NCBI RefSeq assembly: GCF_019059575.1
Contig: NW_024881698.1
Span: 770,010-834,009, forward strand
Origin: Amphibalanus amphitrite
Taxonomy: Eukaryota; Arthropoda; Thecostraca; Balanomorpha; Balanidae
Reading direction: 5' to 3'
DNA length: 64,000 bases
A program made the translations under genes and the position numbers. The notes below the pieces were generated by a model. It saw only the letters and a program-made list of their open reading frames with translations, searched no databases and was not told the origin of the DNA. The first letter of the stretch is position 1. The number at the start of each line of letters is the position of its first letter. Shown one piece after another: positions 1 to 15,648 of the stretch.

Positions 1-1335
1 GTCACCAGAGGTTGCCTAATCTCAAATCTTATAATTTACCGGGCTTAAGACCCAGCCGTAAACGACACCTGGCAAAAGACGCTGAAGCTCGCAAAGTACT
101 AGAGTTAGGAGGGGAATAAGCAGCTGATCGAGACCCAGTAAAAACGATCAAGTGATGCGACATCAAGTGTCTGCACAGCTTGTGTCGTACTGCTGTTTGA
201 TCAGGGCCGGCAGACGTGGGTGCAGGAGGCTCGGTCAGTGAAAAGTCACAGTGCTCAAGGGTGGGAGACACGTTTTCATCTGCCAGAGGCATTACACTCC
301 AGTGAGATAAGCCGCCATCAGATCTTAGGAGATCATCTTCAGCGAAGGCCATCAGCCGATGAAAGAAACTCTCTCATCGTCCTTTCTTCCTACAGTTTTC
401 TCCAAAGTACGGCATCATCTTTGAGCTTAGGTCAACGGTTTAGCCTTCCGAAGTCGTTGAATCTTATGATAACTTGATTTAGCTATTTTTATTTAACTAA
501 TAACGCTTTGTAGCCGGGAAATAATGGCTTTACTATGATTGCATTTATCTTGACGAGATGCTACTATTGGAAGGCAGGCGATCCGTCTCCTTCTTTGGCT
601 GAATGGATGCTGATCGCCCGGGCCGGCTCATCGTCTATATTTTATAGTAAGCTTTATACTAAGCCATATAGTTTGTTGTTTGCTTTGATCATACAAATTA
701 TTTGCAAAAAAAAAGAAGACCTTCAGTGACGTTTTATGATCTAAGTCAGCTCTTCCACCAATCTATATTATAAATCCTAAAAAGTACCCCGCCGCCCACG
801 CCGTGTGCGACGTACGCACTTTGTGGCGCTTATTGCGGCGGCGTCTGTTGACCTATGGCCGTGAAATTTTACAGCGATGTGGGCCACCTTTACACGTAGC
901 TCGTATTAAATTTTGGACATGATGGGGCCGGGGGTGCGCCCGCGGCGCGTGCTCGCGTGCCCATAGGGTTAACATTAGAATCGGCAAAAACACGCTATTG
1001 CTCGGGAACGGTAAGGGCTACGGGGGTGAAATTTTCACTGCAAGTCGGACGCGTGCACTCATTTGTCGTATTAAATTTTCGAGGGGGCTGGTTCAGCGGT
1101 GTGCACGTGGTGGGGCCGCGACCGGCGCCGAGCAGAGGGCACGTGCTTTAGGCTCAGTTGTTCGCTTAAAAAACTGAGTGGAAACAGACCCGGCAGGTCA
1201 TTGACCTTTGACAACGAAGGCCGACACAAGGCACCGCTGGCCAAGGGGATTCACCAGAAAATACAATTAATTTATTTTTGCAACATCTCAGCCGTTTCCG
1301 GGCCGATTTAGCTGAAACTTGGACTGTCGCTGGTA
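1..1335. other. No gene recognised
   Basis: Mixed sequence with short frames only; nothing supportable. Confidence 0.5.
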
Positions 1336-1655
1336 GTGTAGGGTAGGGTAGGGTAGGGTAGGGTAGTGTAGTGTAGTGTAGTGTAGTGTAGTGTAGTGTA
1401 GTGTAGTGTAGGAGTAGGGTAGGGGTAGGGGTAGGGTAGGGTAGGGTAGGGGTAGGGTTGAGTTAAAATAGGGCCTAGGGTAGGGTAGGGTAGGGTAGGG
1501 TAGGGTAGGATAGGGAAGGGTAGTGTAGTGTAGTGTAGTGTAGTGTAGTGTAGTGTAGTGTAGTGTAGTGTAGTGTAGGATTAGGGTAGGGGTAGGGGTA
1601 GGGTAGGGTAGGGTAGGGGTAGGGTAGGGGTAGGGTTGAGTTAAAAAAGGGCCTG
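1336..1655. repeat. Pentanucleotide TAGGG/TAGTG array, duplicated
   Basis: Two blocks, 1336-1472 and 1480-1655, each alternating TAGGG and TAGTG runs and ending AGGGTTGAGTTAAAA(A/T)AGGGCCT. Not TTAGG, so not arthropod telomere repeat. Confidence 0.9.
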
Positions 1656-1689
1656 ACATACAAAAGACTTGGACACTCCGCAACTATCG

Positions 1690-3411
1690 CTATTATATTA
1701 AAAACAGCTACCCAAATCTACCCAAATAATACAGCTAAAATACAAGCTACTCACCCAAACTAATGCATCCGTCACATATAATTAATCAAAACATACAGTT
1801 ATCGCGCAAACCTGTACCTCTAGTCATTTATAAATGTAGGGTGGTTAAAAAGCATCGCTATTTTGAACATCTCCCGTTTTTTAATTATGTATATGACCTA
1901 ACATCGTTAACATACATCGTTCAAATTTTCCAGATTGAATGTCATTATCATGACATGGTATGTGACAGAATTAAACGTTCTTAGACGGAGTGTTTTTAAC
2001 ACCAGATCAATAACTAAAAAAACTTTTTTTTGCAATTTACAACAGTCTCTTGACGATACTGGTATTTTAGGCACTTGTTGCGACCAGCATCATGCTCATC
2101 AATAGGTTTCTGCAGCTATTGCCTCTTGGGAAAAAAACACCATGCAAAACAGAAAACGGCAAACATGTTTGAATGCTTTCGTTCGCATGTTTGTAAAAAA
2201 GGCTTACATGGGCTGAAATTCTCCCCGTCTGTACGCGGGTCGTAAAATATCCACTGTATATCGATGTCAGCCTTTGAGTTAGTTCTGCTTATTTAAAAGG
2301 CTTCTAAAAACAACCAATGATATGCAGCACTTGATCATATGTTTTACATTGGTTTAGTCGGTTAATACTCTATTTCTATTCAACAAATTAACAAGTCAAG
2401 CTCTTATCTAATAGTGTGACTGTGGAACTTCGATAAGAAGCTGACACAGTTGAAGCGTCTAGTGACTTTTTACAGCGCTTATTTTCAGTTCCTGCTGAGG
2501 CTCAGCTCTGGTTTCGGACGCTGACAGTTACAGTCCACAGAGGTCTACTCACCGCCCAATATGTGACGACCGCTTTCAGACCGTGAGAACACACGATGTG
2601 CAACATGTCCGGGCGCAGTTTTACCGGCCGCGCTACAACAATGGGCGACACCGACTGGCGCCTAACGGAGCCGCTTCTGGGGTGACTGCGCCTTACAGCA
2701 CCAACATCGCACCGCAGACACCGCGACGGCCATTGTGTCCGGGGCTCATGTCTTCCACCGGTCCGATTTCATAATACTGCACACAAACATTCCGCGTTTT
2801 TGTGTGACACGGCAGGAGGTGTACTGCCACGTAAATAACGGACATGTATTGCAACAGAATTCGTCAGAAACTGTGTCAGAAAGATGCATCTCTGGTGGCG
2901 CAAACATCTTGCTCGTCTGACACGTCTTCCAATCTATCATACATAGGCATACTGTTGTATGTTTGTCTATGTCAATAGCTATATGAAGTTGTTCAATAAA
3001 CAGGCGTCAACAATATGCAAAAATAAAACAATACGATCGCAATAGTTATTACGTATTCATTCATTGACATTAGCAGTTTTCACGACCGTTATCTGGAGCA
3101 CATGTTGTCACAGCTGGAGCGATATGGTCAAATTATATTAATGGTTAATTCTTAGTACCTAGTTTTCACCTTGGATTTCACTAGTTGCTTACACGTATGT
3201 CGTTTTCATAAAATCATTGGACTAGAATCATCCGATTAGAGCATTGTAATAATTTCAATATATGAAGATATTTGCTGTCAAAGAGACTTGGTTAGATTTG
3301 TTCAAGTTCGGTGCATTCGCCGGATAGCCTGTTACGAAAACAGCTATTGTAGATTTACATAATGTGTTAATGCCGAAAAATACGTCCTCCCACCCAGATT
3401 GTCAGACTACG
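1690..3411. other. AT-rich, no gene recognised
   Basis: Short frames without known motifs. Confidence 0.5.
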
Positions 3412-3414
3412 TTA

Positions 3415-6400
3415 TGGCCCTTTCACACGTAGCAACTTTTCCGGTCGCCGGCGACGGCAACTGTCGCCGGCGATCGCCAGCGACCGGGGTCAGTCGCCGG
3501 CGATCGCCAGCGACCGGGGTCAGTCGCCGGCAACTCCGCAGTTGTCGATATCAGCTGACCAGTCGCCGGGGTGTGACGTAGCAGTCGTGTCAGCCAATCA
3601 TTGAAGAGTTGTCGGCGTTGCCGAGAAAGTTCAATTTTTCCAACATTTTGAAGTCGCCGGCGACTGTTCTAGCCAGCCGCCGCTCAACTGTCACGTGACC
3701 CGCTTGACCTTGAGTTGGCACCAGATATTGCGCTGCTGATACATGCAGCGGCGCAGCTTATTTTACTGCATTATTCAAGGTACTAAATATTTGGACATGT
3801 TTTGCAGGATGATAACTACCGTCTAGGTAATATTGGAATAATATTTATTAGATCTATTATTGAAACAATACATAATATCAATGAAAATACAATCAAACTG
3901 CGATTCTTCTACATTGGAATTCAATGCACTCAAGCATAAAACTGAAAAGTGATGTGTACTTGCAGTTCCTCCATTTTTCCTAACGCATCAGCCAAGACTA
4001 CGAGTGCTGCAGATTTTGCTCACCTGTCTTGTTTATTCAACTACAACCCTGTTCTCAATAAATGAATAACTTCGCTGTAACGACATTAGCATTGAAGGAA
4101 TGGTTGGTGGTAAGCATGGGACAATCACAGTGATTTGTGGTCACACATTTGAACCGTGCTTTGTATGTGAAAAACAGAAAAAAGGCATTCTAGAAATGTA
4201 GCAGAAATTCAAATGCCAGAAACGGACCTGAGGAACGGCGAAGCCTACCACCCACATAAAACACAGGCTTTCATTATGTCAAAAACAGATGCTGTATTAT
4301 CTAAAGCGCTGGATTGGGGAACACAAGTGTACCCCCCCCCCCCCCCCCCCCCTTATAACAAAATGCATTTTTCCACACAGTGGATATCACTAAACATGGC
4401 GAGGTGACAGTATATGACACCATACGCGCTACCACATAAAAATGCAGCACGCGCGGACACGGGGCAAGGACGGTGGCACAATATGCCGATACCCAAGAAG
4501 AGACAAGCCTAGGTCAAAGGTGACAATACTGTGACAGAAATCTTAAAATCAGCCTGGACACAGCTCACTCTTCATGACCGTTTTTATCGAAAATAGACCA
4601 ACAAAACACCAAGGCTCCTTCGTCCAAAACTCAAAACTCGACATGCCGCTCCAAAGGCCTTGCAAAACAGCGCACACCAACAACGCATAATAGCCAGCAA
4701 CGCACACGACAGGATTTTCGAGGCCCGAGTCGTCAGCCGCCGCCGCCGCCACCTCCCGGCAGCTGATTGCTGAGTGCCTTGCTCCTTGCCCACCGGCGCC
4801 GATCGTGGCGACCTCTTTACTCTGGCAGAATCGACCCTACCGAGCGGCGACAGCATTCAGAAGCAAAATGACAAATGAATTCACTGCACTTATGTCAGAA
4901 AATCGAATGCACATGCCATGGTCACACGCGGTGCCGTCCACGGGGCCGGCAGAAGCTGCACACTGTCACCGAACACCACCTGCACCTTGAACGCAGTATG
5001 TGAGGGCTTGGCGGACGCGCGCCGCCTCGCGTGCGGTATTGGCATCAAGGCCCGGATACGAGGGAGCACAGTCACACTCGGCGCAATCAGAGCACATCGT
5101 CCGGGGCCGTCAGTGTCGATCTCCTGACCTCACAGAAAGTTGTGCAGCACACAGGTGAACGCCGTCAGTGTGGTGACTGGTGCGCAGCACACCGTCCCAC
5201 GGAAGATCGTCTGTGGGCCGTGGTACAGATGCTGTCTCTAGGCAGAGTCAACAGTGCAGTGGCAGAAGTTGAACATTCAGCTGCTAGACTCCTTTTCGGG
5301 TCAGCAATGCCGTCGAGTTGGCCATCAGGTGGTGTTGCAGAATCATCAGGTACTCTTGATCAGGTACATCAGGTACAGAACCTCTTGACTCATCAGGTAA
5401 CGCTGTGACTTGTCTGCCAGGCACAGAGGGCGGACATGTCAGAACATACTTCAAATACATTTTTAAAAATCATTTTTTAACCAAAAGCTCTGCAAATTAG
5501 GAAGCCTGGAATAGGCTATTGCTTAGCATCATAAAAACTACCCAAATACCCAAATCAGGTTAGGCTTGGTTTACCCAAATACCCAAATCAGGTTAGGTTT
5601 GGTTTTTACACTTCAGGCTAAAATGAGAACTATCTTACATCATTATCTTTGATGACGCTTTTTGTCTTGCACAATTGACAATCAGTATTCAGTGACACAG
5701 AATTGGAATTTGTGGTTCAGAAACCTAGCATTATTTCACACCTAGCATTTTAAGGCAGTGCTCATTCTTTTTGAAAGCAAGTGTATTTTTTAATATAATT
5801 TTCTAGGTAATTCATTTCCTACTGAATATGGTTATGAGACCATTGTTACTAATTTTGGTATTGTTAAGGCAGCTGTAGCATGAGTGGGCATATGCTGTAG
5901 AGACTGGAGTGATTAAAGTCACTAGAGGCTTGACGGTTTTTTTTAGACATTATGCAGCAGCCTGGGGAGATATGCAGAGGCAAGTCTAGGCACCACCAGA
6001 AGGGGGACAAGCAGTCAGCACAACACACAGCGGGCACAAGGGGAGAAGATTGTAAAAACTATTGCCTGGATCCACCTCTGTGGACATCCTCAGGCATGCC
6101 TCTGTGGACATCTCCAGGCTGCTGCATGTAAAAAAAAGTATCAAGTCTCTAGTGACTTTTTCCACACTGCAGCAAATGCCCGCTTATTCTTGGTCTGCTC
6201 TACCTTCCTCCAATTATGAGTTTTGTGTGAAAATGACATTTTTACATTGGTGGAGCTTGTGTGCGCATGGTACACATAAGCCATGCCGGCAGCATTGCTG
6301 CAATGAATAGAAAACAGCTCCAGGGCCAAAATACATACCACCTAATACCTTGCCAAAATACATGACATACCACCTACTGGGCATACTGCAATTATTTATG

Positions 6401-7498
6401 TACTTATAAGCCATGGATTATCATTTGCCATGTGAGCACGCACACACATGCGAACCCAGTGCGGATTAAGTTTGGCCTGGGTTGTTTATCCATGGTACCA
6501 AGGAAAACTCCAGCAGAAACAATAACAAAATTGCAAAGCTACCTGTTTGATTTTGATCATGCTAATTAATGAGCAGCAATATAATATTTTGTTGCTATCA
6601 AATATTTCCTTGTGTCGCACGAATAGGTAGGCAAATAGCTGACTGATGGGTAGGCACTTTGTCCTCAAGGGCACTGATACTGAATGTAAACAATGTTCTT
6701 GTGACACAACAAGCAAGTTTTCATTACCTTATGAAACTAGTGTCAATTTCAATGTCATTAAAATATTCAATTTGATGAAAAAATACATATTTCTCACAAA
6801 TAAAAATCATGGGTGATCATGGGCAAGTGCGCCACAAATGACATAAACCCTCCAATATTGTCGAATCAAGCTTAAATTCAAGTCACAACAGCTTCACGAC
6901 AGGCAAACTACAAGATAATAATCCCTATGCTACTGTGCAACAAATTTAAGGTAGCCACACCAACCAATTTAGGAAAAAAATGCATCACAAATCACCTAAA
7001 CCACTCACCAAGGACAAAACTGTCATGGCGGCGTCCGCTGCTCGAGAAGAGTCGCCGGCGACTGGCCTGTGACGCGGATCTGACGTCACCAGTTGCTGGC
7101 GATTGCCCGGCCGTGGCCCGAGGGGTGTTCACGGGCACCGCACACTGCTGCGTGCGCTGTGTGCGGTGCGTCCAGCAGGCGTGGGGGTAGGGGATGGGTA
7201 GGCGGTTCTGACGTCACGGCTGCGTGCGGTGGACGGTCCGCTGTGGCCAGTCCCGACCGGCCACAGCGATCGCTGTGTGCGGTGACGGAAGGCTGACGTA
7301 GGGACGCAGTGGGCGGAGCTTGGAGGCTGTGTGCGGTCCGACCGCACACAGGGCCCGTGAACAGCCCTCCGGCGATCGCCACCGACTTGCTTACGTCATA
7401 CCTACGTCACACACGATCGTTGGCTGGCGGTCGCTGGCGGTCGCCGGCGACTGCTGCTGTCGCCGGCGACTGAAAAGTTGCTACGTGTGAAAGGGCCA
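3415..7498. mobile_element. PIF/Harbinger-like non-autonomous element, 4.1 kb
   Basis: TTA at 3412-3414 and 7499-7501 flank complementary tips TGGCCCTTTCACACGTAGCA / its reverse, and the GTCGCCGGCGAC palindrome recurs just inside both ends (3445-3545; 7050-7060; 7440-7472). A TTA target and GGCCCTTTCACAC ends fit PIF/Harbinger. No transposase frame seen; contains a 20-base C run near 4331. Confidence 0.72.
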
Positions 7499-7659
7499 TT
7501 ATACGGCGTCACTTACGTCGATCCAAGAGCCAAGCTAGCTGCGACTCAGTGGCGGCGTCCCCCGCTGTCGGCCGCGGTTCGGGAGGGCCGTGCACAGCTC
7601 TAAGATCCGGCGGCGGCCGGTGACGCAGCCGCCCGATCAGTCAGTCTACGGAGTCGCCG

Positions 7660-7930
7660 GCCCCTGCCGCCCGGTCAGTCCACGGAGTCGGGCCCGGTCA
7701 GTCCACGGAGTCGGGCCCGGTCAGTCCACGGAGTCGGGCCCGGTCAGTCCACGGAGCACGGAGTCGGGCCCAGCCGCCCGCCCGGTCAGTCCACGGAGTC
7801 GGGCCCAGTCAGTCTTTGGAGTTGGGCCCGGTCAGTCCTGCAGAGCTGGGCCCGATCAGTCCGCTGTGCTAGGCCCGATCAGTCCGATGCGCTGGACCTG
7901 GTCAGTCCGCTGCGCTGGGTTCAGGTCGTT
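7660..7930. repeat. GGAGTCGGGCCCGGTCAGTCCAC minisatellite
   Basis: About ten 22-24-bp units, diverging toward the right. Confidence 0.8.
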
Positions 7931-8319
7931 CCACCAGTCCGCTGAACTGGGCTTCGGTGTGGTCTGCTCTGCAGTGGCACCGGGCACCATTAGAGTCGAC
8001 AACGGCACTGCATTCGTTCTTCAGTCCAGGCACAGAACTGCTCCCGCCTCCCACACGTCAATACCCAGCACCTGGCACTGAGTCGGATAGTTCCCCAACG
8101 GCCGTCACCATCTCCGCCGCCGCCCGCTGGACCATACAGCCTCCGCCACAACAGTCACAACGGTGACGACACGGACCGTCACAGTGGCAGTCATCGACCA
8201 TCTCCCACTCACGCGCCGCCACACGCGGTACCGTCACAGCCAGCGGTGATCGGCGTCACGGGCGGAACGGAACATGACAGAGCACAGCTACCATGACGCT
8301 CCTGGCCGCTACCGCCGCT

Positions 8320-8760
8320 CCGCTGTCACTGCCAATGCCGGTGACACTGCCGCTGCCGTTATCACTGCTGCTGTCACTGCCGCTCCGCTGTCACTGCCAC
8401 TGTCGCTGACAGTGCCGCTGCCGCTGTCACTGTCACTGTCACTGTCACTGTCACTGTCACTGTCACTGTCAGTGCCGCTGCCAATGGCGCTGTTGTCACT
8501 GCCACTGCCACTGCCACTGTCACTGCCTATGCCGCTACCGCCGCTCCGCTGTCACTGCCACTGTCACTGCCACTGCCGCTGACCTGACAGTGCCGCTGCC
8601 GTTGACACTGCTGCTGTCACTGCCGCTCCGCTGTCACTGCCACTGCCACTGCCGCTGCCAGTGCCACAGTGCCGCTGCCAGTGGCGCTGTCACTGTCACT
8701 GCCGCTCGTGCTGTCACTGCCCCTGTCACCGCTGCCATCGGGCTGCCAGTGGCGCTGGTG
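8320..8760. repeat. Degenerate hexamer array CTGTCA/CTGCCG
   Basis: Long run of TCACTG and GCCGCT hexamers, some perfect (8420-8470). Open frames on both strands here are artefacts of the period. Confidence 0.85.
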
Positions 8761-9657
8761 GTGGAGCCGTTCCACGCCGCGCCGTTCGCCGCGCACCATC
8801 CACGGATCCGATCGTCACAAATTACCGCCGCAGGCGCAGTGATAATTTGACTCTGGTGTATTTCACCATGAGAGGGTGCATTACACCGTCCCAATCACCA
8901 CCCTCGGCTAATGTGGTGCTGTTTTGTGCCAGCGCCGTGTAGGGTCGATTTACCAGAGCTCTACCAGCGCCGTGTGGGATCGGTTTACCAGCTCTACCAG
9001 CGCCGTATGGGATGATGGGATCGGTTCGCTAGCTGTACCGGTGCCGCGTAGGGTCGATTTAACGCCGATGCCAGCGGAGGTATAGAGCAGACTGAAAGAT
9101 AGATTGGGATGCTGCACAAAAGCAAATATCTTGAAATTTACCCTAAAAGCTTATTGCTGCGGAACTGGCTTTCTTGTAGGTTGCTGTGCTACTCTAAACA
9201 AACTCACCTGATAAAAGTTGGTAAATTGTCCAAAATGATAATAAAACGCAGAGTTTAGCCAATTTCAGACGCAGCGGGAAAGAGCTGGATCCAAAGAGGA
9301 TCCACCCATGCATATGATCCAGCAGGCCGCCTTCGTTTCGTGATTGCTAAGGTTAGCTTTATTTGTACCAATGCTTTTGGAAGAGGCTCAGGTTTGTAAT
9401 CCTCTCGATGGACGCCGCGGCCTGTTGACCGCAGGAATCCAGTGGTGGGTATCAGAGCGCCGGGCGCCGGCTGAGCACCGCGATAATATAAACCCATAAA
9501 GCCGAGCCCTGCACCGCCCGCCGCGCCACGCCGGTTCCTGGCTCGGAGATGAAGAGTCTCAGGCCGCACGCAACCGCGCAAACGTGGCTCTCATAAGGCA
9601 GGATGCAAGCTCAAATTCAAACACGGGTCTCTGAAACAGTCCCGAAACGTGCAATGA
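8761..9657. other. No gene recognised
   Basis: Contains three CTCTACCAGCGCCGTGTRGG near-repeats (8940-9050) and a 108-codon minus-strand frame (9255-9581) with no recognised motif. Confidence 0.4.
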
Positions 9658-10537
9658 CTACCCCGTGCCCTGCTGGGGGGTGTTTGAGCACCCCCTGTGT
9701 TTTTCGTGAATATGTCAAAAACGGCGGTGCAGAGTGCCGCCGTTTTTTGCAAACATTATCATACCTCTTGTTTGCACATGTTGCAAAAATTTCAGACAAA
9801 GGTCACTCAAGGTCAGGTAACCAGCTTACTTCAAGTGACCTCACCTCATTAAAAGTTTCCGAATGTCTACAAATCGTCATAGCTACACCGAGAGACCGAT
9901 CGCTTTGAAACTTTCAGCGACTGATAAGAACATTAGAACAACAGTGTGTACAAAATATATCTCGGGATTATCGGTCACCTAAGGTCAGGTCAATTTTGCG
10001 ACCTCTCGATTATTAGTCTGCAACAGGAGAAAATTGAAAGTCGCCGCTTTTGGACGAGCGTCATTCTAACCACTCTTAAACACTGAACTATAAGTAGCTT
10101 TAACACACTGAGCACGAAACTGGCACCCGAGACCCCTAGTTATACCCTGAGGTCATCTCAGGTCACGAATGGTATCTAACAGTCTTTTTCGCAAATAACT
10201 TTTGATAGAGGCATGCTAGAGCGATGAATACGCCTTAGGTGTGCTCAGCTTGACGATACGGATCGACTGATATGCAACATGACCCTCCGGTCAGGTCATG
10301 ACTTGACCTGAGGTCAAATTTAAAGTTGACCTTTCAAGGTCAAGTTATAGTTTGTTCGATGTGCTCTGACAAGAGGAACACGATGCTGATAAAAGTGAGC
10401 TTGTGAAAGGTTTGACTCAAAAGTTATTGCAGACGAACTGTTTCCGCAAAAATCGTCTATTTTGGTAGTTTTTGCTCCCTGCAGGCGAAACCATTGGCAT
10501 TAGGTCAAATCTGAGGGAATTTTCAGAAAGAACGTTA

Positions 10538-12565
<2,028 letters not shown>

Positions 12566-12612
12566 TAATAGGGCTTTCAAACGCGCTTTTCTGGGTCGCT
12601 CTAGCTCTATTA

Positions 12613-12874
12613 TAGAGATGTCAATCGGATACCAACTTTTTGGTATACCGATACCAAACCGATACCAACTTGGTATTTGGTATTTCAATGCTAATGTTTT
12701 TGGTATTTTGTTGGTATTATGAATGCTCGCTAATGTATAAGAGGCTGTGAATTTGGTAAAAAGTTGGTATTTCCCGAATATTCCTAAGTTGGCTCGGTTT
12801 CGGTATTTTCCCATGGTTTGGTTTGGTATTTGGTTTGGTATCGGTATCCTGATTTTCTGTAATTGACATCACTA
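12613..12874. mobile_element. 262-bp hAT MITE
   Basis: Direct repeat CTCTATTA at 12605-12612 and 12875-12882; tips TAGAGATGTCAAT and TAGTGATGTCAAT. The interior is a run of GGTAT-containing words (GGTATTTGG, GGTATCGG). Inserted in family-A TTAA sequence. Confidence 0.82.
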
Positions 12875-13370
12875 CTCTATTAGTTTCCCAGTTATGCGTT
12901 GGCTTGTTGCAAATTGTCGACATTCGACATAAAATAGGTGAAATTTGGCCTTCAATGACCTTTAGTGACATGCCCTTTGACCTCACCAAAAAGTGACTGA
13001 AGTAATTTCGTCATTATTTTTATGCTCTTTCAAACACCCTCTGCAGCAGAGCGTGGAAATCCAGCACCCCCAGCGGGACCGGGATGTCCATCGGACGTTT
13101 TGAAATTATGTCAAATGTCATAACTGTATTACTTTTCAATTCCATCGCCATTCGCGACCACACCCAGCAATGGCAACATCACAAGTAGAGTGTCACTAGA
13201 AATGCCATTTGGCATTTGGTTTGAGACCCAGTGAGACATGTCCTACATACTAGCAGTGGCAGGTACTGATGAGTGATGGCTACTCTTTATTAATAAAACA
13301 ATTAACCAGGAATCATAAGTTATAGTCCCTTAGGATTGCGCAGGCTTGTTCCATGTCCATTTAACCTTTG

Positions 13371-14368
13371 TGACCTAAAAATTTCCAAAGGCTATGATAG
13401 GTTGGACGCTAATGACGTCAGAGTGACGTCATTTCTGCCATTTTCGACCCAAAAAAAGGTTTCGCGAGAAGAGCTGTCAGGCCTACAGCTTTAGAGATAC
13501 AGAAAATGTTTCAGACATAGAAGGTACAGAATTTAGTAGGCTACAAAACTGCTATCTCGAATTTTTAAAAATTTGGAATTTTAACCCCCAAAAATAAAAA
13601 AATAGATTTTTGGTATATAATAGCCGAAAAATCCAAAACGTTTTTTGAATTTCGAAAAAACCGGAAGATATGTGATAGTCCCTACCGCCTTCTATCCACA
13701 TACCAAATTTCAGATCGATACCTCTTTTTTGTCCAAGTTATAGCGAAAAGACTGTTCAAAATTGATGACGTCAAATGTTCAAACTCAATTTTTAGCAATT
13801 CTAGACCTTGTAGCGCCAAATGAAGCCCACCATTAGACTCCCCGTGACGAGCTGCATCGAATCAATACCCATTTTATGCAAAAATATCAACTTTAAAATT
13901 TGACCTTTTTTGACCTGACCTTGACCTGACATCCACCAGAAATTGACCTAAACCGTACCTGATGGCCTTATAACCAACACCATTGAGTTGGAAATGAAAA
14001 ACCTGACCTGACCTGTGACCTGACCTGGTATGACCAGTGACCTCTAATAGCAACATATGTACTAGACAACTGACGCCCTATCGCTGATTTTCGACAAAAT
14101 GCGTTTTACTCGGTGTTATAGCGCTTTCCTTAGAAGCCCCGTGAACGGTGAAACATTTTATCTTTGACCTGACCTGTGACGTCATCGGTGACCCCGAGGT
14201 CAATGAAATTTGGTTTCCCTCAACAAATTTGACAGGGCTTCTAGGACAGGGAACGCTGTTTGAATTTTCCGGATCTGTCCAGTAGCTTCGGAGATATGGA
14301 GGGGGGGCAAAAAATGCCCCCCCCCCCGCGCGGAAGGTGGCCGGGAGGCCCACCGCCTGCCGGGTTAA
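13371..14368. mobile_element. AGGTCA-rich repeat, probable TTAA-type element
   Basis: Right end GGCGGTGGGCCT...CCGGGTTAA-type terminus with G-tract/C-tract hairpin around 14298-14330 and TTAA at 14365. AGGTCA/TGACCT clusters lie at 13905-14045 and 14165-14205. The left boundary (TTAACC at 13371) does not match the right tip, so only the right end is supported. Confidence 0.45.
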
Positions 14369-14984
14369 CGTCTATCATACCTCCCGCGGTCACCTCAGCA
14401 AAGAAACGACTCGCTTTCACACTAATCCCCACTGTCTACCGTTTGCCGACTGATCTTCCGACCATCAGCCCGGCACGGACCGTTTTTGGGGCGCCCCCTG
14501 TCCTTTCCTTGGTCTTGTGTTGTGACAATCATTCGAGCACAGAGCCGACGGTCGGCTGTCGACCATCTCAGCGGTGCGACGGTCGTATGCAATAGGTATA
14601 CGACCCGCATGGCGTATACCTGCGGTATGTCGTATGCATAGGTCGCTCGGTCCCGACCGGTGAGCGGTTAATATCATTCAAAGCGCTTATGCTGACTCAG
14701 GCGACAATAATAAGTATAGTGCTATCTGAGCGTGACTTGGACTAGCGTGATTGTCTTGGCTGATATGATTCATACGCATGACATGGGGATATTTTTGGCA
14801 CAAACATCAACTTTCTCGGAACATAAATCTTCCCGCGGCGGCCGAATCATAATCTCAGATTTCTAACAAGGTGTCGTGGATAGCGCCGAGTTAGCATATT
14901 GGCACGGCGGTGGTCGGCGGCCGCGGCTCCTATCGGATCCGCCATCGATAGCTGCCGGGCGCCGACCGGGGCTGCGGGAGGGAG

Positions 14985-15530
14985 GCTGAGCGAGGCTGAC
15001 TGGGGTGTCGGGGAGGCTGACCGGGGCTGACCGGGGCTGACCGGGGCCGGGGGCGGGACTGGCCGGGGGCGGGAGGCTGAGCGAGGCTGACTGGGGTGTC
15101 GGGGAGGCTGACCGGGGCTGACCGGGGCCGGGCGCCGACTGGGGCCGGGGGCGGGCACTGGCCGGGGCCGCGGGAGGCTGACCGGGGCTGGGAAGGTTGG
15201 GGAGGCTGACCGAGATCGGGGGAGGTCAGGGAGGCTGAAGGTGTGCTGACCGGGGCCCGGGGAGGCTAGGGGGAAGACTGACCTAGGGCTTGGGGCGCTG
15301 ACCGGGGCCGGCGGCGGGGACTGACCGGGGCTGAGGACTGACGGAGGTCGCGGGAGGCTGAGCGAGGTTGACTGGGGTCGGGGAGGCTGACCGGGGCCGG
15401 CGGCGGGGACTGACCGGGGCTGGGGACTGACGGAGGTCGGGATTTGGCTGACCGAGGGACCGAGTCCGCGGCAGGCTGACTAAGCTGACTGAGGTCACGG
15501 CGCCGACCGGGGTCAGGGAAAGCTAACTGT
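14985..15530. repeat. GGCTGACCGGGGC minisatellite
   Basis: Irregular units of 10 bp and longer with GAGGCTGACYGGGG core; it resumes at 15650-15735 beyond the MITE at 15545-15648. Confidence 0.8.
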
Positions 15531-15544
15531 GCTGACTGAGGTCA

Positions 15545-15648
15545 GGGCCCAGTTCATATAGAAAAGCCAGCTATATGAACCCGTCTGTCGAGTCCCGTTT
15601 CCGATGAGTGTCCCTTAGCAGCAAAGGGGCTCTATATGAACTAGGCCC
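15545..15648. mobile_element. 104-bp short member of the GGGCCCAGTTCATATAGA MITE family
   Basis: Same tips as 24127-24316 and a similar right-hand interior (GTGTCCCTTAGCAGCAA versus GTGTCACGTAACAGCAA); the left interior is deleted. Lies inside a GGCTGACCGGGGC minisatellite. Confidence 0.6.

Noticed and set aside
1336..1655. Telomeric repeat
   Set aside because: Units are TAGGG and TAGTG in short alternating runs inside ordinary sequence, not the arthropod TTAGG.
9255..9581. 108-codon minus-strand frame as a host exon or ribosomal RNA piece
   Set aside because: No recognised motif, splice context or rRNA signature could be identified.
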